Counted from the stretch's first letter, positions 39,203 to 47,741 are shown. The stretch is 48,914 nucleotides of DNA from Acidimicrobiia bacterium (GCA_022820925.1 JAJEEO010000013.1:1-48914); one strand, 5' to 3'. Notes: generated by a model not told the origin, from the letters alone. Numbers and translations: made by a program.

Positions 39203-40803
39203 GACGCGAGTGCGGCTGCGGTCGGGACGTCGACTCTGCGGTAGCCGGGATCGATGCGGGGCGGCACTCCGCCGACGTGCAGGATCACCGTGGTGGTCTC
39301 AAGGTCGTCATGGCGGGCGAATTCTGGCACAGGCACCAAGTGGCTCGCGAGCAGTCCTGCGGGGAGGCGGCCGCCGGGGTCGAGGTAGATCACGGTGCCT
39401 TGCGGAGGCGTCTCCACGCCGGGCGGCAACGTCCCGGCAGCCTCTGCTAGGAAGCCGAGCTCGCTCAGCTCAGAGGCGATCCGGTGGCGCTGGGTGCCGG
39501 TGACCTGGACCCGGACGCGCGCCTCGACGATGTCGTCCCAGCCGATGCCCCGGAACACATCCAGCACGCGCTGGTTGTGCTCGGCGCGCTGCGGATCGAG
39601 CCCGAGCGACCAGCGCACCGGATCGTGAACATCGACCACCTTCAGCTTGTAGTCCTCGATGTCGGCACCGACATCGATGCCAGCAAATCTGTCCGCAAGT
39701 CTCCGTCCGTCGTTGGTGATGCTCAGCGTGTCCGACGTCGACAGGTGGTCGGCCGCGATGTCCAGCACGGCGAGCAGGTTGATCGGATTGGCCCCTAACG
39801 CGGGTGCGACCTGCGCGGCGGCGGTGCGCATGAATTCACGCTGGCGGTCGGCGCGAGCGAGATCATTCCAGGCGCCGTGCTGCTGCCAGGTTCCGTCAGG
39901 CAGCTGCTCTTCGAGATGGCGGCTGCGGACGTACGCAAGCGCTTGCCTGCCGTCGAGGAGATGGGTGCCCGCGCTGGTGAAGAACCCGCTCCGGCTGTCC
40001 GTCGGATCGGTTGCATCCTCCTTCGGCTGGTCACGCAGCGGCCGATCAAAGGTCATGGTGACGCCGCCGATTGCATCCACCACGCGCAGGAACGCCTGGA
40101 AGTCCACCTCCACGAAGTGCTGCAGGGTGATGTCGAGGTTCTCCTCGACCGTGTCGATCAGGCGAGCCGCCCGCCCAGCGGTGGTGCGATCGCGGTTGTA
40201 GGCGCTGTTGATCTTGGCCATGACGCCGGTGCCGGCGATATCGCTCGTGCCGGCAATCTCCGCTGCGAAGTCCCGTGGGATCGACATCATCGCCGCGGTG
40301 CCGTCGTCGCGCAGGCGGATCACCATGATCACGTCCGCGAGCCGGTTGTCGTCGGAGTGGCCGGCGCGCAGCGGATCGTCAGCAGCGAGTCCCAGCGGGC
40401 TGTCCGTGCCCACGAGCAGGTAGTTCTCGCCGGCGGGACCCCCCGGCAGCACAGGTGCGACCTCGGAGAGGTCCGCAGCGCCTGACGGCTCTGCAATGAC
40501 ATCGGCGGGTACATCCGACGCCACGCCGTCGCTCGACGTGGCCGCGTTGCCGCTGCCCATGCCGCCTGCGGAAGACGAGCTGCCAGGATCTGCGGCAATG
40601 GCGGACGGCTGGTCGAACAGAACGTCCGCTGCGGTCACCGGCTGCTGTGGCGCCGACGTCAGGACACCGGCGAGCTCGTGGCGTTCGATCCGCCCGAGCT
40701 GCACCAGCACGTAAGCCGACACGCCGGTCGCCGCCGCCCCGACGAAGGTGAGCACCGCGAGCGAAACAAGAATGAGGCGAGCCCGCCAGCTGCGGTGGCT
40801 CAC
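39199..40803 (-). CDS. LytR-CpsA-Psr (LCP) family glycopolymer ligase with LytR_C domain
   Basis: A 534-residue membrane protein. One N-terminal membrane segment (LILVSLAVLTFVGAAATGVSAYVL in part) is followed by a linker of about 80 residues rich in S, G and A. The LCP domain has ENYLLVGTDSP, RLADVIMVIRLRDDGTAAMM, SIPRDF and AKINSAYN, with the arginines and aspartates that hold a polyprenyl-pyrophosphate glycan; LCP proteins transfer such glycans to peptidoglycan. The last 110 residues (VRVQVTGTQRHRIASEL to RIDPGY) match the LytR_C domain. The GTG start overlaps the lpdA stop by four bases and the stop overlaps ugd. That places glycan attachment beside UDP-glucuronate synthesis. Confidence 0.92.
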   Translation of the reverse strand: MSHRSWRARLILVSLAVLTFVGAAATGVSAYVLVQLGRIERHELAGVLTSAPQQPVTAADVLFDQPSAIAADPGSSSSAGGMGSGNAATSSDGVASDVPADVIAEPSGAADLSEVAPVLPGGPAGENYLLVGTDSPLGLAADDPLRAGHSDDNRLADVIMVIRLRDDGTAAMMSIPRDFAAEIAGTSDIAGTGVMAKINSAYNRDRTTAGRAARLIDTVEENLDITLQHFVEVDFQAFLRVVDAIGGVTMTFDRPLRDQPKEDATDPTDSRSGFFTSAGTHLLDGRQALAYVRSRHLEEQLPDGTWQQHGAWNDLARADRQREFMRTAAAQVAPALGANPINLLAVLDIAADHLSTSDTLSITNDGRRLADRFAGIDVGADIEDYKLKVVDVHDPVRWSLGLDPQRAEHNQRVLDVFRGIGWDDIVEARVRVQVTGTQRHRIASELSELGFLAEAAGTLPPGVETPPQGTVIYLDPGGRLPAGLLASHLVPVPEFARHDDLETTTVILHVGGVPPRIDPGYRRVDVPTAAALAS

Positions 40804-42167
40804 TCAGCTGCCTCGGAGAGGGCCTCGCTCAACGACGGGTACACGAACAGGCTCTCGGCGATGTCCTGGACTCGCAGGTTCGCGCTGACGGCGAGAGCCA
40901 CCACCGAGATCAGCTCGGCGGCGTGCCGGCCCACGATGGAGCCGCCCAGCACCTGACCGGTCAGCGGGTCCGAGACAATCTTCACGAAGCCCCGGGGGTT
41001 CTCCTCGATCAGTGCCTTGGCGTTCGCGCCGAAGGGCACCTTGGTGACGCGAATCTTTCGCCCCGTCGCAAACGCCTCAGCTTCGGCGAGGCCGACATCG
41101 GCGATCTCGGGCTCGGTGAAGATGGCTGAGGCAGCCTTGTCATAGTCGATATGGCGGTGCGGGCGAGTCTCGTGCAAGCCCATCGCGTGCTCGACGATCT
41201 TGCGCCCCTGCATGGCCGCCACCGACGAGAGCGGCAGCTTGCCCGACAGGTCGCCGGCCGCGTAGATGCTCGGCACCGACGAGCACAGGTTGTGGTCGAC
41301 CTCCACGAATCCCTCACCGTCGACCCCGACATCGGTGTTGTCCAGGCCCAGCCCGTCGCTGTTGGGTATCGAACCGATGGCGAGCAGGGCGTGCGATGCG
41401 CGCACCGTCCGACCGTCGCTGCAGACCACTTCGACTTCGTCCCCGCGCCGCTCGATGCTCGTCGCACGTGCTCCCTTGAGCATGTCGACGCCGAGATCGC
41501 CGAACGTCTGCTCGAGCACCGCCGCTGCCTCGGGGTCCTTGTGCGGCAGAACCTGCTGGCGGCTCACGATCAAGGTGACCTTCGAACCCAACGAGGTGAA
41601 CATGTGCACGAATTCGACGCCGGTCACCCCGGAGCCCACGACCACCAGGTGTGCCGGCAGCTCCGCGGGCGGGTAGGCGTCGCGGGTCGTAAGAATGCGC
41701 TCGCCGTCGATCGGCGCCCAGTCCGGAATGCGGGGGCGGCTGCCGGTCGACAGCACGATGACATCAGCCGACAATTCGACCGCTCCGTCGGGGGTGTCGG
41801 CGCAGACCTCGTTCGGTCCGAGCAGCCGGCCGGTGCCCTTGAGGATCTGAACGCCCTGGCTCACCAGCATCTGCCGGGCGACATCGGCCAGCCGATCCTC
41901 GATATCGCCGATGCGCTGGCGCAGGTGCGGCGTGTCGACGGAGGTGGACACGTTGGCCAGGCCCAGCTCGTCCAAGTGCCCGGCGAAGCTGAGCGCCGAG
42001 CCCGTGGCGATCATCGTCTTGGAGGGCACGCAGTCGCGCAGATGGGCGGAACCGCCGACGATGTCACGCTCGATGAGCGTCACCTCCGCGCCGTAGCGTG
42101 CCGCGTAGGTGGCCGCCGAGTGACCCGCCGGGCCACCGCCAATCACGACGAAGCGCTTTTGGGCCAT
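40800..42167 (-). CDS. lpdA: LpdA-type NAD(P)H quinone reductase (lipoamide dehydrogenase fold)
   Basis: A 455-residue FAD enzyme with the pyridine nucleotide-disulfide reductase fold. FAD binding is seen in VVIGGGPAGHSAATYAARYG, NAD(P) binding in VVGSGVTGVEFVHMF, and the second FAD motif in IYAAGDLSG. The redox pair of lipoamide dehydrogenases is broken: the first cysteine is Ala41, only Cys46 remains (SAHLRDCVPSK), and the C-terminal catalytic histidine motif HxHPTxSE reads FVYPSLSE. Loss of these residues is characteristic of mycobacterial LpdA (Rv3303c), an NADPH:quinone reductase, so a true lipoamide dehydrogenase role is unlikely. It leads the coupled trio lpdA, LCP, ugd. Confidence 0.85.
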   Translation of the reverse strand: MAQKRFVVIGGGPAGHSAATYAARYGAEVTLIERDIVGGSAHLRDCVPSKTMIATGSALSFAGHLDELGLANVSTSVDTPHLRQRIGDIEDRLADVARQMLVSQGVQILKGTGRLLGPNEVCADTPDGAVELSADVIVLSTGSRPRIPDWAPIDGERILTTRDAYPPAELPAHLVVVGSGVTGVEFVHMFTSLGSKVTLIVSRQQVLPHKDPEAAAVLEQTFGDLGVDMLKGARATSIERRGDEVEVVCSDGRTVRASHALLAIGSIPNSDGLGLDNTDVGVDGEGFVEVDHNLCSSVPSIYAAGDLSGKLPLSSVAAMQGRKIVEHAMGLHETRPHRHIDYDKAASAIFTEPEIADVGLAEAEAFATGRKIRVTKVPFGANAKALIEENPRGFVKIVSDPLTGQVLGGSIVGRHAAELISVVALAVSANLRVQDIAESLFVYPSLSEALSEAAE

Positions 42168-42230
42168 GACTGGGCAGCGTACCTGTGGCCCCCAGCCCCT
42201 CTGTCGTCGCGACGGGAGTTGTCTGCGGGC

Positions 42231-43394
42231 TCAGTTCAGGGTGGGGCTGCAGAGCCCGTCGAGCTCGGCGACGCTGATGCGCTCGCGGTTGTCGTAGGTC
42301 ACCTCGTTGGCGGGATCGGGCCGCAGCCGGAACTCGCGGAAGGTCATCTCGAGCGAGTCGAACGCGATGATGCGGCCTGACAGCGAATCGCCGATGCCCA
42401 GGATCAGCTTGATCGTCTCGAGCGCCTGGATCGATCCGACGATTCCAGGGAGCACGCCCAGCACGCCGGCCTCGGCACACGACGGTGCCAGCTCAGCGGG
42501 CGGGGGCTCGGGCAGGTAGTCGCGGTAGGTCGGTCCGTTGAGCGGATCGAAGACGGTGACCTGCCCCTCGAAGCGGAAGATCGAGCCGTGCACGACGGGT
42601 ATTCCCAGCTTCACCGATGCGTCGTTGAGCAGGTACCGGCTCGGGAAGTTGTCGGCGCCGTCCACCACGACATCCCAACCGGACAGGATGTCGAGCACGT
42701 TGTCGGCGCCGAGCCTGGTGTCGTAGGTCACCACGTCGATGTCGGGATTGATCGACGTGAGCGTCTTCTTGGCCGAGTCGACCTTGCGGTCGCCCACCCG
42801 GTCGACGTTGTGGAGAATCTGGCGCTGCAGGTTGGATTCGTCCACGACATCCATGTCGATGATGCCGATGGTGCCGACCCCGGCCGCCGCCAGGTACAGC
42901 GCCGCGGGCGAGCCGAGCCCGCCGGCGCCCAGCATGAGCACCTTGGCCTCGAGCAGCTTGAGCTGGCCTGCCTCGCCCACCTCGGGCAGCAGCAGGTGCC
43001 GCTGGTAGCGGTTGCGCTGTTCGGGACCGAGCGATGCGGGGGTCGACCACGGGCGGCCTTCGTCCTTCCAGCGACCGAAGCCACCGTCCATCGAGACCGA
43101 GTTGGGATAGCCGAGCTCGGCGAGCGTCTTGGCAGCGAAGGCCGAGCGGACCCCGCCGGCGCAGTAGATGATGATGTCCGCACTGTGATCGGGCACGCGG
43201 TTCTCGATCTGGGCCTCCAAGTGCCCGCGCGGGATGTGGATCGAGTCCGCGAGCGCGCCCTGCTCGTACTCGTCAGGCTCCCGCACGTCGAGCACGACGG
43301 GCGAGCGGTCGGCGATCCACTCGGCAGCAGTCGCTGTGTCGATCTCGGTGATCTCTTGCTTGGTGGCAGTCAGCAGTTCGCGGAACGAGGGCAT
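42231..43394 (-). CDS. MoeZ/ThiF-type adenylyltransferase with N-terminal rhodanese domain
   Basis: A protein of about 387 residues. Residues 15-110 form a rhodanese domain: SPVVLDVREPDEYEQG and IIYCAGGVRS with Cys78 as the sulfur-carrying residue. From about residue 125 a ThiF/MoeB E1-like domain follows: RYQRHLLLPEVGEAGQ, the ATP-binding LGAGGLGSPAALYLA, and DNFPSRYLLND. Such proteins adenylate and thiolate small sulfur carriers (CysO, MoaD, ThiS type). The domain order is the reverse of mycobacterial MoeZ, where rhodanese is C-terminal. The second zinc CxxC pairs of MoeB are absent, with only SCAEAGVLG kept. A strong AGGGAGG Shine-Dalgarno fixes the start at 43394. Confidence 0.9.
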   Translation of the reverse strand: MPSFRELLTATKQEITEIDTATAAEWIADRSPVVLDVREPDEYEQGALADSIHIPRGHLEAQIENRVPDHSADIIIYCAGGVRSAFAAKTLAELGYPNSVSMDGGFGRWKDEGRPWSTPASLGPEQRNRYQRHLLLPEVGEAGQLKLLEAKVLMLGAGGLGSPAALYLAAAGVGTIGIIDMDVVDESNLQRQILHNVDRVGDRKVDSAKKTLTSINPDIDVVTYDTRLGADNVLDILSGWDVVVDGADNFPSRYLLNDASVKLGIPVVHGSIFRFEGQVTVFDPLNGPTYRDYLPEPPPAELAPSCAEAGVLGVLPGIVGSIQALETIKLILGIGDSLSGRIIAFDSLEMTFREFRLRPDPANEVTYDNRERISVAELDGLCSPTLN

Positions 43395-43435
43395 CTGGGC
43401 CTCCCTGTTCGTCGCTTGGCGTCGCGTTCGAGGCA

Positions 43436-43455
43436 GCCTGATCAACCGATCAGGC
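43436..43455 (-). promoter_or_regulatory. Perfect 8-bp hairpin in the moeZ-like leader (or sir2 terminator)
   Basis: GCCTGATC and GATCAGGC flank AACC. On the minus strand it lies 42-61 bases before the moeZ-like start and 45-64 bases after the sir2 stop. It could be an operator, an attenuator or the sir2 terminator; there is no U-tract. Confidence 0.5.
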
Positions 43456-43464
43456 CTGGGTCCT

Positions 43465-43490
43465 AAATCCTACCTAGCCGGTCGGGAATT
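43465..43490 (-). promoter_or_regulatory. Candidate promoter and operator of the moeZ-like gene
   Basis: On the minus strand TGACC and TAGGAT are spaced like a weak -35/-10 pair. The same stretch is an imperfect inverted repeat (AATCCTACC versus GGTCGGGAATT), a form reminiscent of Rrf2-type regulators of sulfur metabolism. The regulator identity is a guess. Confidence 0.3.
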
Positions 43491-43499
43491 GGTCACGCG

Positions 43500-44297
43500 T
43501 CACGCGAGGCGCCCGACCCCGCCGCAGATCTGGGGCAGAACCTCCGAGATCGACCGGCGGAGCACCATGTCGGCCAGGTGGTCCATCTCCGTCGGCTCAG
43601 CGTTGACGATCACGATGCGCGCTCCGGCCGACTTCGCCGCCGGCACGACCGCAGCGATGGGATACACGGCCAGCGTCGTGCCGACAGTCAGCATCAGGTC
43701 GCAGTTCTCCGCAGCAATCTGAGCCCGCATCAGATCGCGGGCGACGAGTTGCTGTCCGAAGCTGATCGTGGCGCTCTTGAGGATCCCGCCGCACACGGGG
43801 CACGGCGGGTCATCCTCGCCGAGCCGGACCCGGTCGAGCACCACGCCCATGTCATCGCGGTAGTCGCACTCCAAGCACGCCACCTCGCGGATGGTGCCGT
43901 GCACCTCCACGATCTTCTCGGGGTCGGAGCCGGCGTCGTGATGCAGTCCGTCCACGTTCTGAGTGAGCAGCGATACCAGCTTGCGCCGACGCTCGAGCTG
44001 CACCAGGGCCCGATGCCCGTCGTTGGGTTCGGCTCCCCATGATCGATGGTCCATGCGGGCGCGCCATGCGAGCACACGTACTTCTGGATCGGCGAGATAG
44101 TTCTGCAGTGTCGCCTGCTTCTCGGCTGCGGGGTTCTTCGTCCACACACCGTTGGGTCCGCGAAAGTCCGGGATGCCCGAGTCGGTGGAGATCCCCGCAC
44201 CGGTCAGCACAGTGATCGCACGAGCCTCATCGATCCACCCCGCCGCCGTCCGCACGTCGTCATCGATCCCGGAACCCGCATCGGCCCCTGTTTCCAT
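43500..44297 (-). CDS. cobB: SIR2-family NAD-dependent protein deacylase
   Basis: A 265-residue sirtuin that removes acyl groups from lysine with NAD+. GAGIS is at residues 33-37, followed by SGIPDFRGPNGVW; TQNVDGLHHDAG contains the NAD-binding QN-D, EVHGTIREVACLEC carries the catalytic histidine, and paired cysteines (CLEC and CPVC) form the zinc site. GTTLAVYPIAAVV is the second nucleotide motif. All key residues are intact. It is transcribed divergently from the unknown gene at 44460 through an unusually AT-rich region. The ATG at 44297 gives an acidic N-terminal extension of about 20 residues. Confidence 0.94.
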   Translation of the reverse strand: METGADAGSGIDDDVRTAAGWIDEARAITVLTGAGISTDSGIPDFRGPNGVWTKNPAAEKQATLQNYLADPEVRVLAWRARMDHRSWGAEPNDGHRALVQLERRRKLVSLLTQNVDGLHHDAGSDPEKIVEVHGTIREVACLECDYRDDMGVVLDRVRLGEDDPPCPVCGGILKSATISFGQQLVARDLMRAQIAAENCDLMLTVGTTLAVYPIAAVVPAAKSAGARIVIVNAEPTEMDHLADMVLRRSISEVLPQICGGVGRLA

Positions 44298-44331
44298 GTC
44301 TCACAGTCTGGCCGATGGCACGGTACCGGAG

Positions 44332-44360
44332 TTGACTGATGTTATGTACTTTACAATATA
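44332..44360 (+). promoter_or_regulatory. AT-rich divergent promoter region
   Basis: TTGACT (44332-44337) lies 17 bases before AATATA (44355-44360), and TACAAT overlaps the latter with a 15-base spacer. An inverted repeat TGTA-CTT-TACA (44345-44355) covers the spacer, a likely operator place. Bases 44341-44400 are 17 of 60 GC, far below the surrounding sequence. The opposite strand must hold the sir2 promoter. Confidence 0.5.
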
Positions 44361-44459
44361 TCTCATGTTGTATTAGTATTTCCTGATATACACAGAACGA
44401 GTCTGCGTTCGCCTGCCGACTGCGGCCGAATGCGGCGGAGCACTGCGAAGGAGATCCCT

Positions 44460-45194
44460 GTGCCAGCTGACCAGATGCCGACGGTTCCCTCGCCTCCGAT
44501 CAGCTCCGGCGGCGCTGCGCCGGCGGCGCTGCGTCTTGTCGGCGGCACCGGCAAGCCACTGAGTGCGTCTGCCCTCGACGACTGGCCGGACGAGCGGCTG
44601 CTCGTCCTGCAGGTGCGCCCCTGGGACGACCCAGTACTGCGTCGCACCGGCCACGATCCGCGCTCGGTGTACGTGGAACGGTTCTGGCTCACAGTTCTCG
44701 GTCCGAGCGCGGTGTGGCTGCTGCGGCTGCTTGCTCGTGAATTCGACGAACTCGGGCCGCACGACGACCTGCAGCTCGATCTCGAATTGACCGCCCGACG
44801 GATCGGCCTGCAACATCGCGGGGGCCGCCAGAGCACGTTCATCAGGACCGTCGACCGATGTCGCATGTTCGACCTGGCGTACTTCGACAACGATGCGGTG
44901 CTGCAGGTGCGCCGGCGGGTGCCTCCTGTGCCTCACCAGCTCTATGTGCGCATGCCTCGCGAGCTGCGAAGCGAAATCGGTCTGTGGACCAGATCCGACG
45001 GTGATGCCGACTTCTCCGTCGGTGAGATCCGGCTGTTGGCGACCTGCATGCTGATGCTCGGCAACGGTTTGCACGAAGCGGCCGAGCGGCTCGTGATGAT
45101 GGGGTTGCCGCCGACGGCGGCGAACGAGGCAACCGCCTGGGCGTGGGCGAATCACTGCGTGGGGTCTCGGACGGGCCAGCGGATGTCGCGTTAG
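44460..45194 (+). CDS. Unrecognised protein, possibly winged-helix
   Basis: A protein of about 244 residues that I do not recognise. The first 30 residues are rich in P, A and G. The middle (LTVLGPSAVWLLRLLAREFD, then ELTARRIGLQ, TFIRTVDRCRMFDLAYFDND and AVLQVRRRVPPVP) has an alternation of helices and strands like a winged helix-turn-helix, and the last 60 residues form two or three helices. No signal peptide or membrane segment is seen. The start is the GTG at 44460, because GAAGGAG (44447-44453) lies six bases before it; an ATG at 44430 has no such site. Its AT-rich promoter is unlike any other in the window. A DNA-binding role is inference. Confidence 0.6.
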   Translation: MPADQMPTVPSPPISSGGAAPAALRLVGGTGKPLSASALDDWPDERLLVLQVRPWDDPVLRRTGHDPRSVYVERFWLTVLGPSAVWLLRLLAREFDELGPHDDLQLDLELTARRIGLQHRGGRQSTFIRTVDRCRMFDLAYFDNDAVLQVRRRVPPVPHQLYVRMPRELRSEIGLWTRSDGDADFSVGEIRLLATCMLMLGNGLHEAAERLVMMGLPPTAANEATAWAWANHCVGSRTGQRMSR

Positions 45195-45196
45195 GT

Positions 45197-45217
45197 GCCG
45201 CCGAGGTTGCTGGCGGC
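45197..45217. terminator. Inverted repeat between convergent genes
   Basis: GCCGCC (45197-45202) and GGCGGC (45212-45217) flank nine bases. It begins two bases after the stop of the unknown gene and lies 35 bases after the aminopeptidase stop on the other strand, so it could stop both. No T-run is present. Confidence 0.4.
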
Positions 45218-45251
45218 CGGCCAGAGCGGGATCGGTTGCGCCCTGTTGCGG

Positions 45252-46751
45252 CTAGTGCCAGCCGCAGACCAGCTCGACCAGCGTCCGCACGCCGAATCCG
45301 GACGCGCCCTTGGACAGCTCGCCGGCATCGGCGTCGGTACGCACCGGTCCGGCGATGTCGAAGTGCACCCACGGCGTGTCGCCGACGAACTCCGACAGAA
45401 ACAGACCTGCATGCAGCGTGCCCCCATAGCGGTTCTTGCCGATGTTGCGCAGGTCGGCGATCGGCGAATCGAGCTGCTCGCGGTACTCGGGCGGCAGCGG
45501 CAGGTGCCACAGCAGCTCTCCGGCGGCGCGTGCCGCTGCCAGGGCGCGTTCGATCGCCGCGGGGTCATTGCCCATGAGCCCGCCGTACTTGTCACCCAGC
45601 GCCACCATGCAGGCACCCGTCAGCGTCGCGAGATCCACGACCAAGTCGGGCTCCTCCTCGACGGAGAGCGACAGACCGTCGGCGAGGACGAGCCGGCCCT
45701 CGGCATCAGTGTTCAGCACCTCGACCGTCTTGCCGTTGCGGATGCGCAGCACGTCCCCGGGCTTGGTGGCTGTCGGTCCGGGCTGATTGTCGGTGCAGCA
45801 GCAGATGCCGGTGACCGCGATGTCGGGTGCGAGCCGGATGATGGCGCTCATCGCCCCGATGACTGCAGCGGCGCCGCCCATGTCGATCTTCATCCATTCC
45901 ATGCCTTCGAAGGTCTTGAGGTTGAGCCCTCCGGTGTCGAAGGTGATGCCCTTGCCAACCAGGTGAACGGTCGCGCGAGGCGTGGCGGTCGGCTGCCAGC
46001 GCATCCGGATGAGCGCCGGGGGCTCGGTCGAACCTGCGTTGACGCCCAGCATCCCGCCGCATCGCTCGGCCTCGAGACGCTCGCGGTCCCATACCTCGAC
46101 CGACGCGGTGCCCGCGGCGGGGTCGCCGTCGGCCCTCGCCGATTCGATCGCTTCGATCGCTGTTTCGGCGAGACTGGTGGCCGTGAGCGCACCGCCGGGC
46201 TGGTTGACGAGATCGCGGGCGAGTGCAATCCCGCCGGCCACCGCGGCTGCTCGAGCCAGCGCGCCGGCCGCGTCAGTCCCGTCGGGCACCGAGAGCACGA
46301 TCCGATCGATTGCTGCTGGCTCAGACGGCTCGCCCTTGTGCTCGTCGAAGCTGTACGACGCGAGCAGCATTCCCTCGACGACCGCGCTGAGCGCGACGTC
46401 AGCGCCGAGATCATCGGCCGCAGCCGCTGCCAGCGCCGAGGTCAGCGAGTCGAGCTTCGAGGCCGAGCGCCACAGGTTCGCAGCCGCACCGCGGATGTCT
46501 GCCGCTGCGAGATTGTCCGATCCCAGCCCGACGGCGATCGGCAAGGCGTCGTCCGCGGTTTCGGCAAGGCCGGCCATCAACGCGGTCGTGCCGACGGAGC
46601 CGTCGAAGCCGCTCGCCGCGAGGTAATTCGGCGAAGCGCCCAGCGTCTCGAGTGCATCGGCGCGAACCGGCCGGTCGCTCGCGGCGGTCGGCGGCGCATC
46701 ACCACGGTCGGCGACAACCTCAAAAGCGTCAATGGACATGCTCAGCGGCAC
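45252..46751 (-). CDS. pepA: Leucyl aminopeptidase (M17 family)
   Basis: A protein of about 499 residues, a two-metal aminopeptidase that removes N-terminal residues from peptides. VGKGITFDTGGLNLKT holds the first metal-binding lysine and aspartate, WMKIDMGGAA the next, and NTDAEGRLVLADGL is the M17 signature with aspartate and glutamate ligands. The N-terminal 160 residues are the variable macro-like domain. I chose the GTG at 46751, as GGAGG lies five bases before it; an ATG at 46763 is also open, and the ATG at 46739 lacks a spaced ribosome site. The gene is convergent to the unknown gene and follows birA by about 130 bases on the same strand. Confidence 0.95.
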   Translation of the reverse strand: MPLSMSIDAFEVVADRGDAPPTAASDRPVRADALETLGASPNYLAASGFDGSVGTTALMAGLAETADDALPIAVGLGSDNLAAADIRGAAANLWRSASKLDSLTSALAAAAADDLGADVALSAVVEGMLLASYSFDEHKGEPSEPAAIDRIVLSVPDGTDAAGALARAAAVAGGIALARDLVNQPGGALTATSLAETAIEAIESARADGDPAAGTASVEVWDRERLEAERCGGMLGVNAGSTEPPALIRMRWQPTATPRATVHLVGKGITFDTGGLNLKTFEGMEWMKIDMGGAAAVIGAMSAIIRLAPDIAVTGICCCTDNQPGPTATKPGDVLRIRNGKTVEVLNTDAEGRLVLADGLSLSVEEEPDLVVDLATLTGACMVALGDKYGGLMGNDPAAIERALAAARAAGELLWHLPLPPEYREQLDSPIADLRNIGKNRYGGTLHAGLFLSEFVGDTPWVHFDIAGPVRTDADAGELSKGASGFGVRTLVELVCGWH

Positions 46752-46880
46752 GGCTTCCTCCATCTGTCGGGTCTGCAGGGTGGTTCCTCAGCCGGGCGCG
46801 GGGACGCACTCGACAACCCGCAGCGCGGTTCTACCCGACGCCGCCAGCCGGCGCAGGCAGTTCTGGACGATCACCGACGG

Positions 46881-47741
46881 CTACGAGGTGGGCCGCAGGT
46901 GCACGACGTCCCCGACCGACACACTGTGGATGAGGCCCGCATCGTCGCTGACCAGCAATCGGCCTTCGGCGTCGAGGTCGCCGGCGACTCCCTCCAGCGC
47001 TCCGCCGTTGGATGTCTCGTCAAAGGAGATGCGCACGCGGCGTCCGAGCGTGGCCGAGTTGTGACATGCCTCGGCCAGCAGGGATGCGGCTTCCTCGCCG
47101 GCGCCGTGATCGTCGCTGCACAAGCCCGCATAGCGCTGTTCGAGTCCCTCGAGGACCAGGTGCGCCAGCAACGCACGGTCCACGGGTGTCCCAGACTCGA
47201 GGTTCAGGCTCGTCGCGATGCCGTCGAGTTCGTCCGGGACGGCCGGCCAACCGGTGTTGAGTCCCATGCCGACGACCAGCGCTGTCAGTTCCCCCTCTGT
47301 GCTGAGTGACTCTGCGAGGATGCCCGCCAGTTTGCGGTCCCCGGGGCCCGCGCCGGCGATCACGAGATCGTTCGGCCATTTGAGACTCGGACGCACCCCG
47401 CTCACGCGCTCGCACGCGTCAATCGCGGCGAGGGCAACCGCCATCGTCACCAGCGCCGCACGAGGCGGAGGCAGCACCCGGGAAGGCGGCCGGAGGAGCA
47501 CGGACATCATGAGCGAGGTGCCCGGCGGGGCGGTCCAGCGGCGTCCCCTCCTGCCGCGCCCGGCAGTCTGCACGTCAGCGATGAGGACTATCCCCTCGGG
47601 CGCACCCCGGCGCGCCCGTTCGAGCAGCTCGGTGTTGGTCGAGTCGATCTCGTCGTGCCACTCGACGCTGGAAAACCTGGTGCCGCCGACAGACGTGAAG
47701 TGCGCTGATTCGGTCGCCGTGGTGTCGCTCTGTCGGGGCAC
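46881..47741 (-). CDS. birA: Biotin-[acetyl-CoA-carboxylase] ligase
   Basis: A protein of about 286 residues that makes biotinyl-AMP and attaches biotin to the carrier protein of carboxylases. The biotin-binding loop is TAGRGRRGRRWT (residues 59-70), and LKWPNDLVIAG (about 120-130) holds the catalytic lysine region. After GILAES and GMGLNTGWPA the C-terminal SH3-like domain follows. There is no N-terminal helix-turn-helix, so this is the non-regulatory (group I) form and cannot repress like E. coli BirA. The GTG at 47741 gives a short disordered start before EWHDEIDSTNTE. It is divergent from a biotin carboxylase gene, its likely client. Confidence 0.93.
   Translation of the reverse strand: MPRQSDTTATESAHFTSVGGTRFSSVEWHDEIDSTNTELLERARRGAPEGIVLIADVQTAGRGRRGRRWTAPPGTSLMMSVLLRPPSRVLPPPRAALVTMAVALAAIDACERVSGVRPSLKWPNDLVIAGAGPGDRKLAGILAESLSTEGELTALVVGMGLNTGWPAVPDELDGIATSLNLESGTPVDRALLAHLVLEGLEQRYAGLCSDDHGAGEEAASLLAEACHNSATLGRRVRISFDETSNGGALEGVAGDLDAEGRLLVSDDAGLIHSVSVGDVVHLRPTS

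Noticed and set aside
40800..42167. Calling the gene dihydrolipoamide dehydrogenase of pyruvate dehydrogenase
   Set aside because: The redox-active first cysteine and the C-terminal catalytic histidine are both missing, and no dehydrogenase complex genes are adjacent.
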